A stretch of DNA of 32,961 nucleotides from Pseudolactococcus plantarum (GCA_030454995.1 JAKDQI010000005.1:1-32961), one strand, 5' to 3'. Positions 19,715 through 29,934 are shown, counted from the stretch's first letter. Numbers and translations are program-made. The notes: a model not told the origin generated them from the letters alone.

Positions 19715-20488
19715 TTATTTAGTTAAGCTTGTAGTTTCTTTTGGAGTAGCAGGGTTTTTATTAAACCAAATATATGCACCATAAACAGCATTAACTAACA
19801 TGGCGATTTGTAAGATAAACATACCAAATACTGAATTACCAGTACTTTGCCATGTATTAAACCAAATGATGACATTGATAGCATCTATTAATAACCACCC
19901 GATCCATTGACTACGGTAACCATAAGTCATTAACAGTTGGCTAATGATTGCTAATGGTAGTAATGTCGCATCTAAAACAATTTGTTGGCCACCAAGATGA
20001 TGACTTGTTAGTAAAACCAAACCATAGAGTACAGCGAAGCCAAGAATAGCAATCATCGCACGAGTCATTGTGATTTTTTTAGGTGTAACTTCTGCTTTAT
20101 GAGTAGATAGCATATCTTTTTGCCATGCATAAATACCGATAAACTGCATGATAAGATAGTAGCTTTGAGAAAATACATCTCCTACTAAACGTGTCTGTAC
20201 TGCAACAATTAGCCAAAAAACTGTCGCAATAATCCCAAATGTAAAATTCGTCAAACGGCCTCTATTGACTAAAATCAAGTTCATAATCGTAACAACACCT
20301 ACGATCAAAGATAAGATACTCATGGTATCAAAAGTACCTGAAAAAATAAAGGCAATGACTTGTGATACAAGCAATATAGCAAGTAAGACATAGTCTTGAT
20401 GTGAGAGTGACCCCAGTTCTTGGCAGACTACTTTAGGCGTTAAACATTTTTTTAATCCGATAGCTAAGGTATTGAGTTTTGTATGCAT
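19715..20488 (-). CDS. pnuC: Nicotinamide riboside transporter PnuC
   Basis: 257-aa multi-TM protein with PnuC-type SQSYYLIMQFIGIYAWQK and WIGWLLIDAINVIIW motifs. Confidence 0.92.
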   Translation of the reverse strand: MHTKLNTLAIGLKKCLTPKVVCQELGSLSHQDYVLLAILLVSQVIAFIFSGTFDTMSILSLIVGVVTIMNLILVNRGRLTNFTFGIIATVFWLIVAVQTRLVGDVFSQSYYLIMQFIGIYAWQKDMLSTHKAEVTPKKITMTRAMIAILGFAVLYGLVLLTSHHLGGQQIVLDATLLPLAIISQLLMTYGYRSQWIGWLLIDAINVIIWFNTWQSTGNSVFGMFILQIAMLVNAVYGAYIWFNKNPATPKETTSLTK

Positions 20489-20506
20489 AATCTTTTCCTC
20501 TATTTT

Positions 20507-21640
20507 TCATTGTAGGTGTTCTATTTTGATGTTTAACTGTGTTTCTAAAGCTTGTACGGCTTGTTGATATCTAAGATAAAACCCTTCTTGCGGTGTTTGA
20601 CCTTCTTGGTCTAACACCACTATCTTATCTTCAAACCCATACTGTTTAAAATACCACATGAGTTTGCGATGATAGTCATGTCGACTTTTTTCCCATTCCA
20701 TATTTCGAAACCCGTCATCGACATAGGCTGTAACAGGAGGGATCACCAAAATTAAATCAAATGTCTCTTTGGCTATTGTAATGTCAAATAAATCATTCAG
20801 CTGCTCATTTTCTGTTTTTGATAAATATAACTCAGCATAAGCTTTAGTTACGATAGCATCTGTATCAAAAAAAGTGACACCATTATTAGATGGACTACAG
20901 ATTTCGTTATAATTGGCACGACTCTGTCCGATGATAAAATTCGCATAATCACTTGCAGTCAATTCTTCATCTGTAATGTTAGCCGTCTCTTCATATAATC
21001 TAGCATATTCTTCAGAAAATGGTGCATTGATAGAGCGTGCCAAACGTCGAACTAACGTGGATTTACCTGTACTAGCTGAACCTGCAATGAGGACTTTCTT
21101 TGTAAAATGACGTCTAAAGACACGATTAATTTTTTCCCAATGTCTAACAGGATTTTCTCGAATTTCAGTAGCTGATATGGCAATATTTTTTCTATTTTGA
21201 AGTGCGACCTGAATATTTTTAGGTAATCTTTTTTCCAGTTCTACTTGATATTCTGGTTCACTAACATAGATGGTGAAATCAGTTTCTTCAAAAACACCCT
21301 CGATATTTAAAGCAATACTTCTGAGTAAATGTAGTGTCCACTCATCCCAACCTTGTGGATAGGTTGGAATATCGTTTTCATTTAACATCGCAACACGTAA
21401 ATTAGCTTCGTCATTATAGGCTTCTCTCAGATAACGAAATCGTTTTTCTAAAGATAATCCAATCTTATCTCCCCGGTCACCATCACTGCCTGAGACGATA
21501 ACAAGTGCTGCATCATGGTTCATCAAAGATTTATAGATTAATTGTTGATGCCCAACATGCAGTGGGGCAAATGTACCAAAAGTAATCCCGATGTGCTGTC
21601 CTGTTAGTTTTCTTTTACTAATATTGTTTATTTCCATCAT
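20507..21640 (-). CDS. nadR: Bifunctional NMN adenylyltransferase / ribosylnicotinamide kinase, NadR-like without the N-terminal HTH
   Basis: GITFGTFAPLHVGHQQLI nucleotidyltransferase motif and AGSASTGKSTLVRRLA P-loop. Confidence 0.93.
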   Translation of the reverse strand: MMEINNISKRKLTGQHIGITFGTFAPLHVGHQQLIYKSLMNHDAALVIVSGSDGDRGDKIGLSLEKRFRYLREAYNDEANLRVAMLNENDIPTYPQGWDEWTLHLLRSIALNIEGVFEETDFTIYVSEPEYQVELEKRLPKNIQVALQNRKNIAISATEIRENPVRHWEKINRVFRRHFTKKVLIAGSASTGKSTLVRRLARSINAPFSEEYARLYEETANITDEELTASDYANFIIGQSRANYNEICSPSNNGVTFFDTDAIVTKAYAELYLSKTENEQLNDLFDITIAKETFDLILVIPPVTAYVDDGFRNMEWEKSRHDYHRKLMWYFKQYGFEDKIVVLDQEGQTPQEGFYLRYQQAVQALETQLNIKIEHLQ

Positions 21641-21703
21641 TATTCCTCTGATTATCTACATAGATTATGAACTCAAGAGTTAATAGCCTACAGACATATC
21701 GTG

Positions 21704-22489
21704 TCAATTTCTAAAACTCAAAATCTTTTTAGGTCTTCCTGGTTTTTGGGGATTTTGTTCAAACAACCCTGTATCCATCAAAATTGGATTATTTTTAACA
21801 TAGGTTTTCACAAAATTTCCAGTAGAATAGTCCTCAAATTTTGTATCAAAATGCTTTAAAACTGCTAATGCGTCAGTAGAAATAAATGTTTCCCCCAGGA
21901 CACGCAGAATGTCAGGGGTTACGTCCAAACTTTCTTTAATGCGCTTAAAAGTAGCCAAAATGATCGCCTTATGATCAAATGCTAAATCATCTAAAGAGAC
22001 AATTTCATCAAGGCATTTGAACTCAAGTTCATTTGCTTCATTATGCCTTACGGTAAACCACTTAGCTTGAGCTGCGTCATCACCAGCTTGAGGTGAGACA
22101 AAAGGATGTAGAAAAGTCGCATGAGCAATCGAGATGATCCATTGTCTAGGGTCTCGTTTGGGATCTGTAAACGCACCAATTTGCCACATTTGGCGATTAT
22201 CTGTGATCCTAACACCTGTCTCTTCAGTCGTCTCACGTAATGCAGCTGTTTTAGCTGATTCAGTCGGCTCTACAAATCCACCAACCAAAGCGAATTTTCC
22301 TTTAAAGGGATGTGCTTTTCTCTCAATTAACAATATTTTCAATTGATCATCTAATGGATCAAACCCAAAGATAAGGTTATCGACTGTCATCGCAGGCTTC
22401 TCATAACTGCCCCAATCCTGCGTTTTGTACCATGCCAGATACTCTGCTTCACTGGCTTGTGTTTCATAGTATCGTTTATCTTTTTTCAT
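21704..22489 (-). CDS. nrtR: Nudix-domain protein with C-terminal winged helix, NrtR-like NAD regulator
   Basis: Intact Nudix box GFVEPTESAKTAALRETTEETGV; C-terminus ending GRPKKILSF as in NrtR-type regulators; start at MKKDKRYYE (22489). Confidence 0.8.
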   Translation of the reverse strand: MKKDKRYYETQASEAEYLAWYKTQDWGSYEKPAMTVDNLIFGFDPLDDQLKILLIERKAHPFKGKFALVGGFVEPTESAKTAALRETTEETGVRITDNRQMWQIGAFTDPKRDPRQWIISIAHATFLHPFVSPQAGDDAAQAKWFTVRHNEANELEFKCLDEIVSLDDLAFDHKAIILATFKRIKESLDVTPDILRVLGETFISTDALAVLKHFDTKFEDYSTGNFVKTYVKNNPILMDTGLFEQNPQKPGRPKKILSFRN

Positions 22490-22490
22490 A

Positions 22491-22513
22491 ATAAAAGTAT
22501 AACATACTTTTAT
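22491..22513. promoter_or_regulatory. Candidate NrtR operator
   Basis: Perfect inverted repeat ATAAAAGTAT-aac-ATACTTTTAT, 1 nt upstream of the ATG and covering the -10. Confidence 0.75.
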
Positions 22514-22525
22514 TTGAGATGTCAA
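22496..22525 (-). promoter_or_regulatory. NrtR-nadR-pnuC promoter
   Basis: TTGACA (22520-22525) - 18 bp - TATACT (22496-22501). Confidence 0.75.
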
Positions 22526-22656
22526 TATATAAGTCATTATTAGTAATAATCAAGTAATGATAACCTTATCAACTTTTTTATACTTTTCACAGCCTATCTC
22601 AGCATGCTTTTGATATAATTGAATCAAACAGACTAGCTAAAAGGAAGGTGATTCAT

Positions 22657-22932
22657 ATGCATAAAGTGATTCTGATTGCGACGGGGCGTGTACAAGGGGT
22701 TGGTTTTCGCTATGCGACGTTTCAATTAGCCAATCAACTAGGTATCAAGGGAACTGTCAAGAATATGGATGATGGCTCTGTCTTAATTCAAGCACAATCT
22801 GAAGATAAACTGAAATTGCAAAAATTTATCAGTGATATCCGAAAATCTCCGACACCCTTTGGTAAAGTAGCTTATCTGGATGTCAAATTAGCAAATTTTT
22901 CAAATTTTGATGATTTTGAGATGCTTAACTAA
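22657..22932 (+). CDS. acyP: Acylphosphatase
   Basis: ATGRVQGVGFRYATFQLANQLGIKGTVKNMDDGSV; ATG 8 nt after SD AAGGAAGG. Confidence 0.95.
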   Translation: MHKVILIATGRVQGVGFRYATFQLANQLGIKGTVKNMDDGSVLIQAQSEDKLKLQKFISDIRKSPTPFGKVAYLDVKLANFSNFDDFEMLN

Positions 22933-22973
22933 ATAATCCCCCACCTCAACATGAGGTGGGGGATTATTTAGTT
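22927..22973. terminator. Long perfect inverted repeat, probable bidirectional terminator between acyP and metF
   Basis: AACTAAATAATCCCCCACCTC-aacat-GAGGTGGGGGATTATTTAGTT, 21-bp perfect arms. Confidence 0.75.
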
Positions 22974-23002
22974 ATCACTGTTATATAAGCTCACGAATAG
23001 AA

Positions 23003-23872
23003 TTATAGATAATGCTCCATCATAGTGTTGGCAACAAATGGTTTGTTCATCGTATAGATATGTACGCCATCAACACCTCTTGCCAACAAATCATCTATTT
23101 GTTTACAGGCATATTCCATCCCTGCCTTTTGTAAATCATCTGGTGAATCTTTATATTTATTCACAATCTTGATTAACCGTGTTGGGAGACTTGCCCCAAA
23201 GAATATCATACGTTCAATTTGCGATTTTTGAAGTACTGGCATGATACCAGCAGCTATAGGCGCTTCGATTCCTGAATGTCTGATATAATCGTTTAATCTC
23301 AAAAATTTCTCATTATCAAAGAAAAGCTGGCTGACAAATAGGTTAGCTCCCGCTTCATATTTTCGTTTGACATGCTCAATATTTTCTACCTCTAGGGCAC
23401 TATTAACATGACCTTCCGGGTAAATTGCCGCAGCAACATCAAAATCGCCATTCTTTTTGATGTCTTCAATTAACTCATAAGCATAGTGGTAGTCATCAGG
23501 CAATTTGCTAATCTCAGCACCAACAGGCCTATCTCCTCTTAAAGCTAGGATATTATTAACATTCTTTGCTTTAATATCACTGAGTATTTTTGAGATTTCT
23601 TCTGGATCATTATTAATCGATGTAAGATGGTGCATCGTTTCAATCCCGTAATCTTTCTTGATTTTTTCAGCAATTTTTAGCGTTTTATTCTCCTGAGTAG
23701 CACTCCCCATCGCACCATAGGTCACACTAATAAAATCAGGTTTATGTGTCAATCCTGCAACTGTCTTATAAATCGTCTCAACACCAGCATCGGTTTTTGG
23801 TGGAAAAATCTCTAGTGATATAACAGCCTTGTCTTTTTTATTTTTAGTTTTATAGATATCGGTTATTTTCAT
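23003..23872 (-). CDS. metF: Methylenetetrahydrofolate reductase
   Basis: ISLEIFPPKTDAG, PDFISVTYGAMGS, ILALRGDRP, FVSQLFFDNEKF motifs. Confidence 0.95.
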   Translation of the reverse strand: MKITDIYKTKNKKDKAVISLEIFPPKTDAGVETIYKTVAGLTHKPDFISVTYGAMGSATQENKTLKIAEKIKKDYGIETMHHLTSINNDPEEISKILSDIKAKNVNNILALRGDRPVGAEISKLPDDYHYAYELIEDIKKNGDFDVAAAIYPEGHVNSALEVENIEHVKRKYEAGANLFVSQLFFDNEKFLRLNDYIRHSGIEAPIAAGIMPVLQKSQIERMIFFGASLPTRLIKIVNKYKDSPDDLQKAGMEYACKQIDDLLARGVDGVHIYTMNKPFVANTMMEHYL

Positions 23873-23895
23873 AACACTATTCTAACAGCTTTTGT

Positions 23896-23946
23896 TATAG
23901 TTTTAAACTTGTTAAAAATAGGTGTTTGCTATAGTTTTAGGTTATA
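23896..23946. promoter_or_regulatory. Two MET-box-like sites upstream of metF
   Basis: TATAGTTTTAAACTTGT (23896-23912) and TATAGTTTTAGGTTATA (23930-23946). Confidence 0.55.
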
Positions 23947-25552
23947 TCAGAATAACTTCTTGAATGCCTTGTACAGCGTTACAACAGAAAATTTTATCTG
24001 CTTTTAGTAAATCTGACTGGTATAATACTTGTTCTTGACACTTACCACTACTGATCAAATAGTCTCGATAAATACCGGGTAGTAGACCACTTGAAATCGG
24101 TGGCGTTAGCCATTGACCATTTATTTCTAGTATAACATTTGCTCTAGACATCTCCGTTAATTCACCACGTTCATTAAAAAAAAGTTCATCTTTTAAATTG
24201 TAATACGGTCGATAACTTGTCTTATGATATAAAAAATCTTGTTTACTATCTACACGCATGGGTGAAATCGTAACCTTATCAAATGGACGTGGGGCACGAT
24301 AGGTAATCTCTAGAGTTCCTTCACGAGAAAGCGCAACACGCATCATGCCATCTTCCTTAGGTAAATTATCCCATTGGTCTTCGTTTATATCATAACCATA
24401 CATCTCAGCAGATCGTCTTAACCGTGCTAGGTGCTCATCTTTGAACAACAGTTGACCATTTTCAACTTTAATGGTCTCAATTAGCTTTGGCTCATCTTGT
24501 AAAAACAACGTTTTTGCTTGTGTTTCTAGCCATTCATCACTGGTATCAGAATCCCATACGATAGCACCACCTACGCGATATTTAAAACTTGGGCTAGCTG
24601 TTTGGCGCTGTAAAATACGGATAGGCACGCTAAATATCTGTTTAGTTGGACTAAGAAAGCCAATAGCACCACAATAAATATCTCTAGATCCTTGTTCAAT
24701 CTGATCAATAAGCGACATGGTCGATATCTTAGGTGCCCCCGTTACTGACCCATTAGGAAAAAGCGCAGCTAAAATATCATATAAGCGTGTACCTGCTAAC
24801 AAGTCGGCTTCTATCTGAGATGTCATCTGATGGACAGTCGGATGTGTCTCCACATCAAATAGTTTTGTAACTGCTACACTGCCATTTTCCGCAATACGCC
24901 CGATATCATTTCTCATCAAGTCAACAATCATCACATTTTCAGCTTTATTTTTGATATCAGTTTTTAAAAAATCAATCAACGCTGCATCTTCTTCAGGTGA
25001 TTGCCCACGTTTAACAGTGCCTTTCATAGGACGTGTGATGATATGCTGATCTTCAATTTCAAAAAAAAGTTCAGGCGAAAAACTTAATAAGGTATCATAC
25101 TCATTTTTAATAAAGGTATTATAAGGTGTCTTTTGCCGTGTTAGTAAATACTCATACAGTTCAAACTCATCCCCTTCAAAAGCAACATCATAATCATAGG
25201 TATAGTTCACTTCGTAGGTATGACCTTGTCGTTGTGCACCCTTTATCTGATCAATTGCTTCAGCATAGGCTTCAAAACTCAAGGTAGCCTGTGGTGCTAA
25301 ACTTATCTTGTCAACAGGACTGACTTCATAAGGACTATACTTTTCAAAGATTTGAAAATATAAAAGTGGTGACTGACTAGTAATCATTTTTCCTAAAAAA
25401 ATATCTTTTGCTTCATAACGGATATAGCCTACAGCATAATGAGTTGCTTGCCATTTTTCAAGTTCAGATAGTGCAGTTATAAAGCTAGCATTATCAAAAG
25501 CAGTTAGTGTGATAATGGCATCTTCAAATTTTTTATCGTCATAAATTATCAT
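23942..25552 (-). CDS. pabB: Fused aminodeoxychorismate synthase component I / aminodeoxychorismate lyase
   Basis: Chorismate-binding domain (ITRPMKGTVKRG, ENVMIVDLMRNDIGRIAE, GSVTGAPKISTM) plus PabC/IlvE-like C-terminus (NERGELTEMSRANVILE). Confidence 0.93.
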   Translation of the reverse strand: MIIYDDKKFEDAIITLTAFDNASFITALSELEKWQATHYAVGYIRYEAKDIFLGKMITSQSPLLYFQIFEKYSPYEVSPVDKISLAPQATLSFEAYAEAIDQIKGAQRQGHTYEVNYTYDYDVAFEGDEFELYEYLLTRQKTPYNTFIKNEYDTLLSFSPELFFEIEDQHIITRPMKGTVKRGQSPEEDAALIDFLKTDIKNKAENVMIVDLMRNDIGRIAENGSVAVTKLFDVETHPTVHQMTSQIEADLLAGTRLYDILAALFPNGSVTGAPKISTMSLIDQIEQGSRDIYCGAIGFLSPTKQIFSVPIRILQRQTASPSFKYRVGGAIVWDSDTSDEWLETQAKTLFLQDEPKLIETIKVENGQLLFKDEHLARLRRSAEMYGYDINEDQWDNLPKEDGMMRVALSREGTLEITYRAPRPFDKVTISPMRVDSKQDFLYHKTSYRPYYNLKDELFFNERGELTEMSRANVILEINGQWLTPPISSGLLPGIYRDYLISSGKCQEQVLYQSDLLKADKIFCCNAVQGIQEVILI

Positions 25553-25624
25553 AGTAGCTTTATTATATCAAATTTTTTTATCCAGTTTTCTATGCTTGAC
25601 TCCCCAGTATTGAGCCTAAAAATA

Positions 25625-25652
25625 AAAAAAAACTGGTTTTCACCAGTTAAAT
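25625..25652 (-). terminator. Intrinsic terminator at the end of the tdk-...-lysozyme operon
   Basis: Minus strand AACTGGT-gaaa-ACCAGTTTTTTTTT; 5' arm encodes the last two codons and stop. Confidence 0.85.
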
Positions 25653-26233
25653 AATTGAATCAGTCTCATATTCCAACGTACTTCTTTAGCATAGAATATG
25701 TTTCCACCATCTTTATAGAGTTTTCCTTTGTTAAACAAGAGAGAATTTATCGTCAAATGATAATATTCTTCGCCAGTCTTATTGCCAAGACTAGGCGCCA
25801 CAACATCTCTAGAATAGGCTTCTGATAACGGCAGTGTGTTCTTACCACCGTTTTTAGCGATGTAATCAACGTAGGCTTTCCCAAAATTATAGGCTTGTAC
25901 ACCCGTCCAAATATCGACATCTTTTTCATTAGCGTAGGCTAACACTTCTGTTAAATTTGTAATCCCTTGGTGGATACTGTCTTCTTCAGTCTCAATCGTT
26001 TCATGTGTAGATTCTGTAGATTGCATGACATCAGTATGCTTGCCTTTAGTTTCTGTATAAATAATCGATAACACTAAATCCCGATTACCAGAAACGCCAT
26101 ATTTGTTCAGAGTCTGCGTCACGTAGTCATCATATTTCATGACACTTTTAACATTTTCGTGTGTACGATATATCCAAAATCCAACACCTAGTACAATAAT
26201 GATGAACAATACTTTTTTTATAAATTTTAGCAC
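25640..26233 (-). CDS. Membrane-anchored lysozyme-family protein
   Basis: N-terminal TM, YTETKGKHTDVMQSTES catalytic region, GVQAYNFGKAYVDYIAKNGG. Confidence 0.85.
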   Translation of the reverse strand: MLKFIKKVLFIIIVLGVGFWIYRTHENVKSVMKYDDYVTQTLNKYGVSGNRDLVLSIIYTETKGKHTDVMQSTESTHETIETEEDSIHQGITNLTEVLAYANEKDVDIWTGVQAYNFGKAYVDYIAKNGGKNTLPLSEAYSRDVVAPSLGNKTGEEYYHLTINSLLFNKGKLYKDGGNIFYAKEVRWNMRLIQLFNW

Positions 26234-26274
26234 TGCTTCTCCTTTATTGCTGCTAGACTATTAATGATAAATGA

Positions 26275-27258
26275 TTACCATTTATTTTTTATTTCTTCGA
26301 TATTTTTGATAATAATGGAGTAGGTACCATCATTATTTTGAATGAATTCAACACTTTCTGCATCTTCATACAGCGTTTGTGGCACACTCATCTCGATACC
26401 ATTTGATAGGGATAATTTTTGATTGGATAACTTTTTTTCAATCTTATCCATAGGCATCTGCTCAAATCGTATCTGATTCGGTATCGCTTCTTTGACTTGG
26501 TCTTTAAATGCTAGCTTAGCTGTCAAATTATCCGAAAATAATTGATCTGCTAAATGCTCTGGACTCAAATTTTCTTGTTTTTCAACAGCATGAAAAACAG
26601 TATTTTGTACCTTTTGAGAAAAGGCAAAATCATCATCATCAAAAGACTTTGCAACAGATTCAGCAGTTTTTTTAATCGCTTTTATCGCCTTATTCACTGA
26701 AATTTCTGGTTGCTCACAAAGTAAATTTTCTGATATATAATGATAGCTTTTTCCGTTATACTTGATTCGTTTTTCAATTAGATGATAAGCATATGTTGCG
26801 CAATTAATCGCAATCGCTTCATCTGCTGCGGTACCTGCTCCAGGTAGTGAAGACTCTGTTTTAGCAATCTTAATCTGTCCATCACTATGATCAAATGCAT
26901 GCGAAAAGCTATCTCTTAATGATAATCGAATAAATGCAAAATGAGGTTGTGTTTCGATCTCATAAGAGACAAACAACAAATCATTTTGTTTTTGATTTTC
27001 AGATAAAGCAAATGCTTCCCGCCAAACATTAGCAACTGCTTTTGTTGAGGTTAGAAAATCATCTGTAATCAAGTTTAAAAATTGATTATCAGATGATAAA
27101 ATCCCACGTTTTGCTTCATCAGAGTATATCTTTTCTACTTTTTTGGTTACATAATCCAACATGACTGGTGTTAATTCCATCAATGCTGGTGAAAATAGAA
27201 GTTCTGGATTTCCTGGATCAAAAGCGTGTAGTATTGCTTTTTTAATATAGATATCCAT
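26275..27258 (-). CDS. Nucleoid-associated protein, NdpA/YejK family
   Basis: 327 aa; KKAILHAFDPGNPELLFS N-terminus and position next to glyA. Confidence 0.82.
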   Translation of the reverse strand: MDIYIKKAILHAFDPGNPELLFSPALMELTPVMLDYVTKKVEKIYSDEAKRGILSSDNQFLNLITDDFLTSTKAVANVWREAFALSENQKQNDLLFVSYEIETQPHFAFIRLSLRDSFSHAFDHSDGQIKIAKTESSLPGAGTAADEAIAINCATYAYHLIEKRIKYNGKSYHYISENLLCEQPEISVNKAIKAIKKTAESVAKSFDDDDFAFSQKVQNTVFHAVEKQENLSPEHLADQLFSDNLTAKLAFKDQVKEAIPNQIRFEQMPMDKIEKKLSNQKLSLSNGIEMSVPQTLYEDAESVEFIQNNDGTYSIIIKNIEEIKNKW

Positions 27259-27264
27259 TACAAA

Positions 27265-28515
27265 TTAATCGTATAATGGGAATTCATCTGTTAAAGCAAC
27301 AACATCAGCTTTGATTTGGTCAAGTACAGCTTGATCGTCTTTATTTTTAAATGCACGAATAATAAATTCTGCGACTTGAATAGCTTGATCTTCTTTAAAT
27401 CCACGTGATGTGATTGCTGCTGAACCAACACGAACACCAGATGTTTTAAATGGACTTAGTGTTTCATATGGGACAGCATTTTTATTTAAGGTAATTGATA
27501 CAGTATCTAGTAGATTTTGTGCTTCTTTACCGTTAATATCAAATCCTGTCACGTTAAGCATGAACATATGATTATCAGTACCACCAGAAATGACATGAAG
27601 ACCTGCTGATTCAAAAGTCTTAGCCATAGCTTGGCTGTTTTTAATGACTTGTGTTTGGTAATCTTTATAAGCAGGATCTAAAACTTCTTTAAACGCAACT
27701 GCTTTCGCTGCGATCACATGCATTAATGGGCCACCTTGGATACCTGGGAAGATCGCTGAGTTAATTTTCTTAGCTAGCGCTTCATCATTAGTCAAGATTA
27801 GGCCACCACGTGGTCCGCGTAATGTTTTATGTGTTGTAGAGGTTGTAATATCTGCATATGGTACTGGATTTGGATGTAATCCTGCTGCAACAAGACCAGC
27901 GATATGTGCCATATCCACCATGAGTTTTGCACCAACTTCATCAGCAATTTCTCTGAATTTTGCAAAGTCAATTGTACGAGAATAGCTTGATGCACCAGCT
28001 ACGATCAATTTAGGTTTAACTTCTTTTGCTTGTTGTAAAATTTGATCGTAATCTAGTAATTCTGTTTCTTTATCTACATTGTAACCGAAAAAGTGGTAAG
28101 TTTTACCTGAGAAATTCACTGGTGATCCATGTGTCAAATGTCCACCTGCTGCAAGATCAAGTCCCATAACAGTATCCCCTGGTTCAATCAAAGCGAGGTA
28201 TGCCGCAGCATTAGCTTGTGAACCTGAGTGAGGTTGTACATTTGCAAATTTGGCACCAAAGATTTCTTTAGCACGTTCTATAGCAAGGCTTTCAGCAATA
28301 TCTACACATTCAGTACCACCATAGTAACGGTTACCAGGATAGCCTTCAGCGTATTTATTTGTTAAAAGTGTGCCTTGAGCTGCCATCACAGCTTTTGATA
28401 CAACATTTTCAGAAGCAATAAGCTCTATATTTTGTTGTTGACGACGCTCTTCTGCGTGAATAGCATCCCAGAGTTCTTGATCGTAAGCTTCATAGTTAGA
28501 CTGGTCGAAAATCAT
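27265..28515 (-). CDS. glyA: Serine hydroxymethyltransferase
   Basis: [41 protein letters not shown]. Confidence 0.98.
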   Translation of the reverse strand: MIFDQSNYEAYDQELWDAIHAEERRQQQNIELIASENVVSKAVMAAQGTLLTNKYAEGYPGNRYYGGTECVDIAESLAIERAKEIFGAKFANVQPHSGSQANAAAYLALIEPGDTVMGLDLAAGGHLTHGSPVNFSGKTYHFFGYNVDKETELLDYDQILQQAKEVKPKLIVAGASSYSRTIDFAKFREIADEVGAKLMVDMAHIAGLVAAGLHPNPVPYADITTSTTHKTLRGPRGGLILTNDEALAKKINSAIFPGIQGGPLMHVIAAKAVAFKEVLDPAYKDYQTQVIKNSQAMAKTFESAGLHVISGGTDNHMFMLNVTGFDINGKEAQNLLDTVSITLNKNAVPYETLSPFKTSGVRVGSAAITSRGFKEDQAIQVAEFIIRAFKNKDDQAVLDQIKADVVALTDEFPLYD

Positions 28516-29129
28516 CCTTTTATCACCTCATAAATTTCGGATAGTGTCAGCGCACCTTGGCGCAGAATCGTCGGCATCTCGCCTGTCAAGTCAATGATTG
28601 TAGAGTCAACTCCAGAGATATGCGCATCATCTTTCAAAACTGCTGCAATTAGACCATTTAAATCATGTAGGACATCATCGGCTGTTTTAGGGCTTGGATT
28701 TCCTGTCAAGTTGGCAGATGGGCCAACCATTGGTCCTGTTTGTCGCAAGATTTCAAGTGTCGTTTGGTTGTCTGGCATTCGAAAGCCAACTGTTGACATC
28801 CCATTATTGACAAGAGATGGAACTCTATCATTAGCCTCTAAAATCACTGTTAAACTGCCAGGCATAAATTTATTATACAACTTTTCCAAATATTTTGGTT
28901 GATTTTTGGAAAAAAAAGTCATTTGTTCAAAGCTAGCAATGTTTAAATTCAGGGCATGGTCAAGACTTCTATTTTTAACACGATAGATTTTTTCAACACA
29001 CTTTTCATCGAGTGCCAAACCAAATAAGCCATAAACTGTTTCTGTTGGTAAAGCAACTAATTCACCAGCTTTTAACAAAGCTACTGCCTCAGCTACGTCT
29101 TTATGTGTGAGTAGTTTAGTCGATTGCAA
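28512..29129 (-). CDS. L-threonylcarbamoyladenylate synthase, Sua5/YrdC family
   Basis: [39 protein letters not shown]. Confidence 0.93.
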   Translation of the reverse strand: MQSTKLLTHKDVAEAVALLKAGELVALPTETVYGLFGLALDEKCVEKIYRVKNRSLDHALNLNIASFEQMTFFSKNQPKYLEKLYNKFMPGSLTVILEANDRVPSLVNNGMSTVGFRMPDNQTTLEILRQTGPMVGPSANLTGNPSPKTADDVLHDLNGLIAAVLKDDAHISGVDSTIIDLTGEMPTILRQGALTLSEIYEVIKG

Positions 29130-29934
29130 TCATTCTGTCCTTTCCACTTAGATCCTTGATGATTCTGATACGTTTGTCAGGAAATTGTATTTGAAAAAGT
29201 TGACTGACAGCTTTTCCTTGTAAATAGCCAATTTCTAAATATATTTTTCCAGTAGCTGCTAGATATTTTTTAGCATTTTCTGCAATTTTTGCATAAATAG
29301 CTAACCCATCTTGTGCTGCAAATAAAGCGAGATGTGGTTCATAGTTTAACACGTTATCTGCCATCTCTGCTTTTTCAAAATCAGCGATATATGGGGGATT
29401 AGATACAATAATATCATAGCAACCTGAAAGATTACTAAACACATCTGACATCGCAAATGAAACAGTTGAGATCTCATTTAACTTGGCATTTTCTCGTGCT
29501 AAACTCAGGGCTTCTGATGAAATATCTGAAGCAGTTACTGCCCACTCCGGATTTGCTTTAGCAATTGATAAGGCAATCGCACCAGTACCAGTGCCGATAT
29601 CTAGTAGCTTAATCTCTTTTTCTGCAGTGTTTTCAGCTAAAATCAAGCTCACTAATTCTTCCGTTTCTGGACGTGGAATCAACGCACGTGCATCAACAGT
29701 TAGTGTTAAGCCATAAAATTCAGTGTTCCCAACGATATATTGTGCAGGTTCATCTGTTAATAATCGCTCAAAGATGGCAGCAATGAAGGCTAAATCCTCG
29801 TCTGAACTTTCCGAGTTTAATAACAAGATAAACTCAGTATAGGTTAAATTTTTCTTGTATCGATAAACATAGCGTAATTCTTCAGGACGTGCCAACTGTT
29901 TTTCATATTTTTGAAATACTTGTAAATAGGTCAT
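29116..29934 (-). CDS. prmC: Peptide chain release factor N5-glutamine methyltransferase
   Basis: LIPRPETEELV, LDIGTGTGAIALSIA, IIVSNPPYIA. Confidence 0.96.
   Translation of the reverse strand: MTYLQVFQKYEKQLARPEELRYVYRYKKNLTYTEFILLLNSESSDEDLAFIAAIFERLLTDEPAQYIVGNTEFYGLTLTVDARALIPRPETEELVSLILAENTAEKEIKLLDIGTGTGAIALSIAKANPEWAVTASDISSEALSLARENAKLNEISTVSFAMSDVFSNLSGCYDIIVSNPPYIADFEKAEMADNVLNYEPHLALFAAQDGLAIYAKIAENAKKYLAATGKIYLEIGYLQGKAVSQLFQIQFPDKRIRIIKDLSGKDRMIAID

Noticed and set aside
22490-22537. 16-aa N-terminal extension of the Nudix/NrtR-like protein
   Set aside because: Overlaps the -35/-10 promoter and operator; no SD before the upstream ATG
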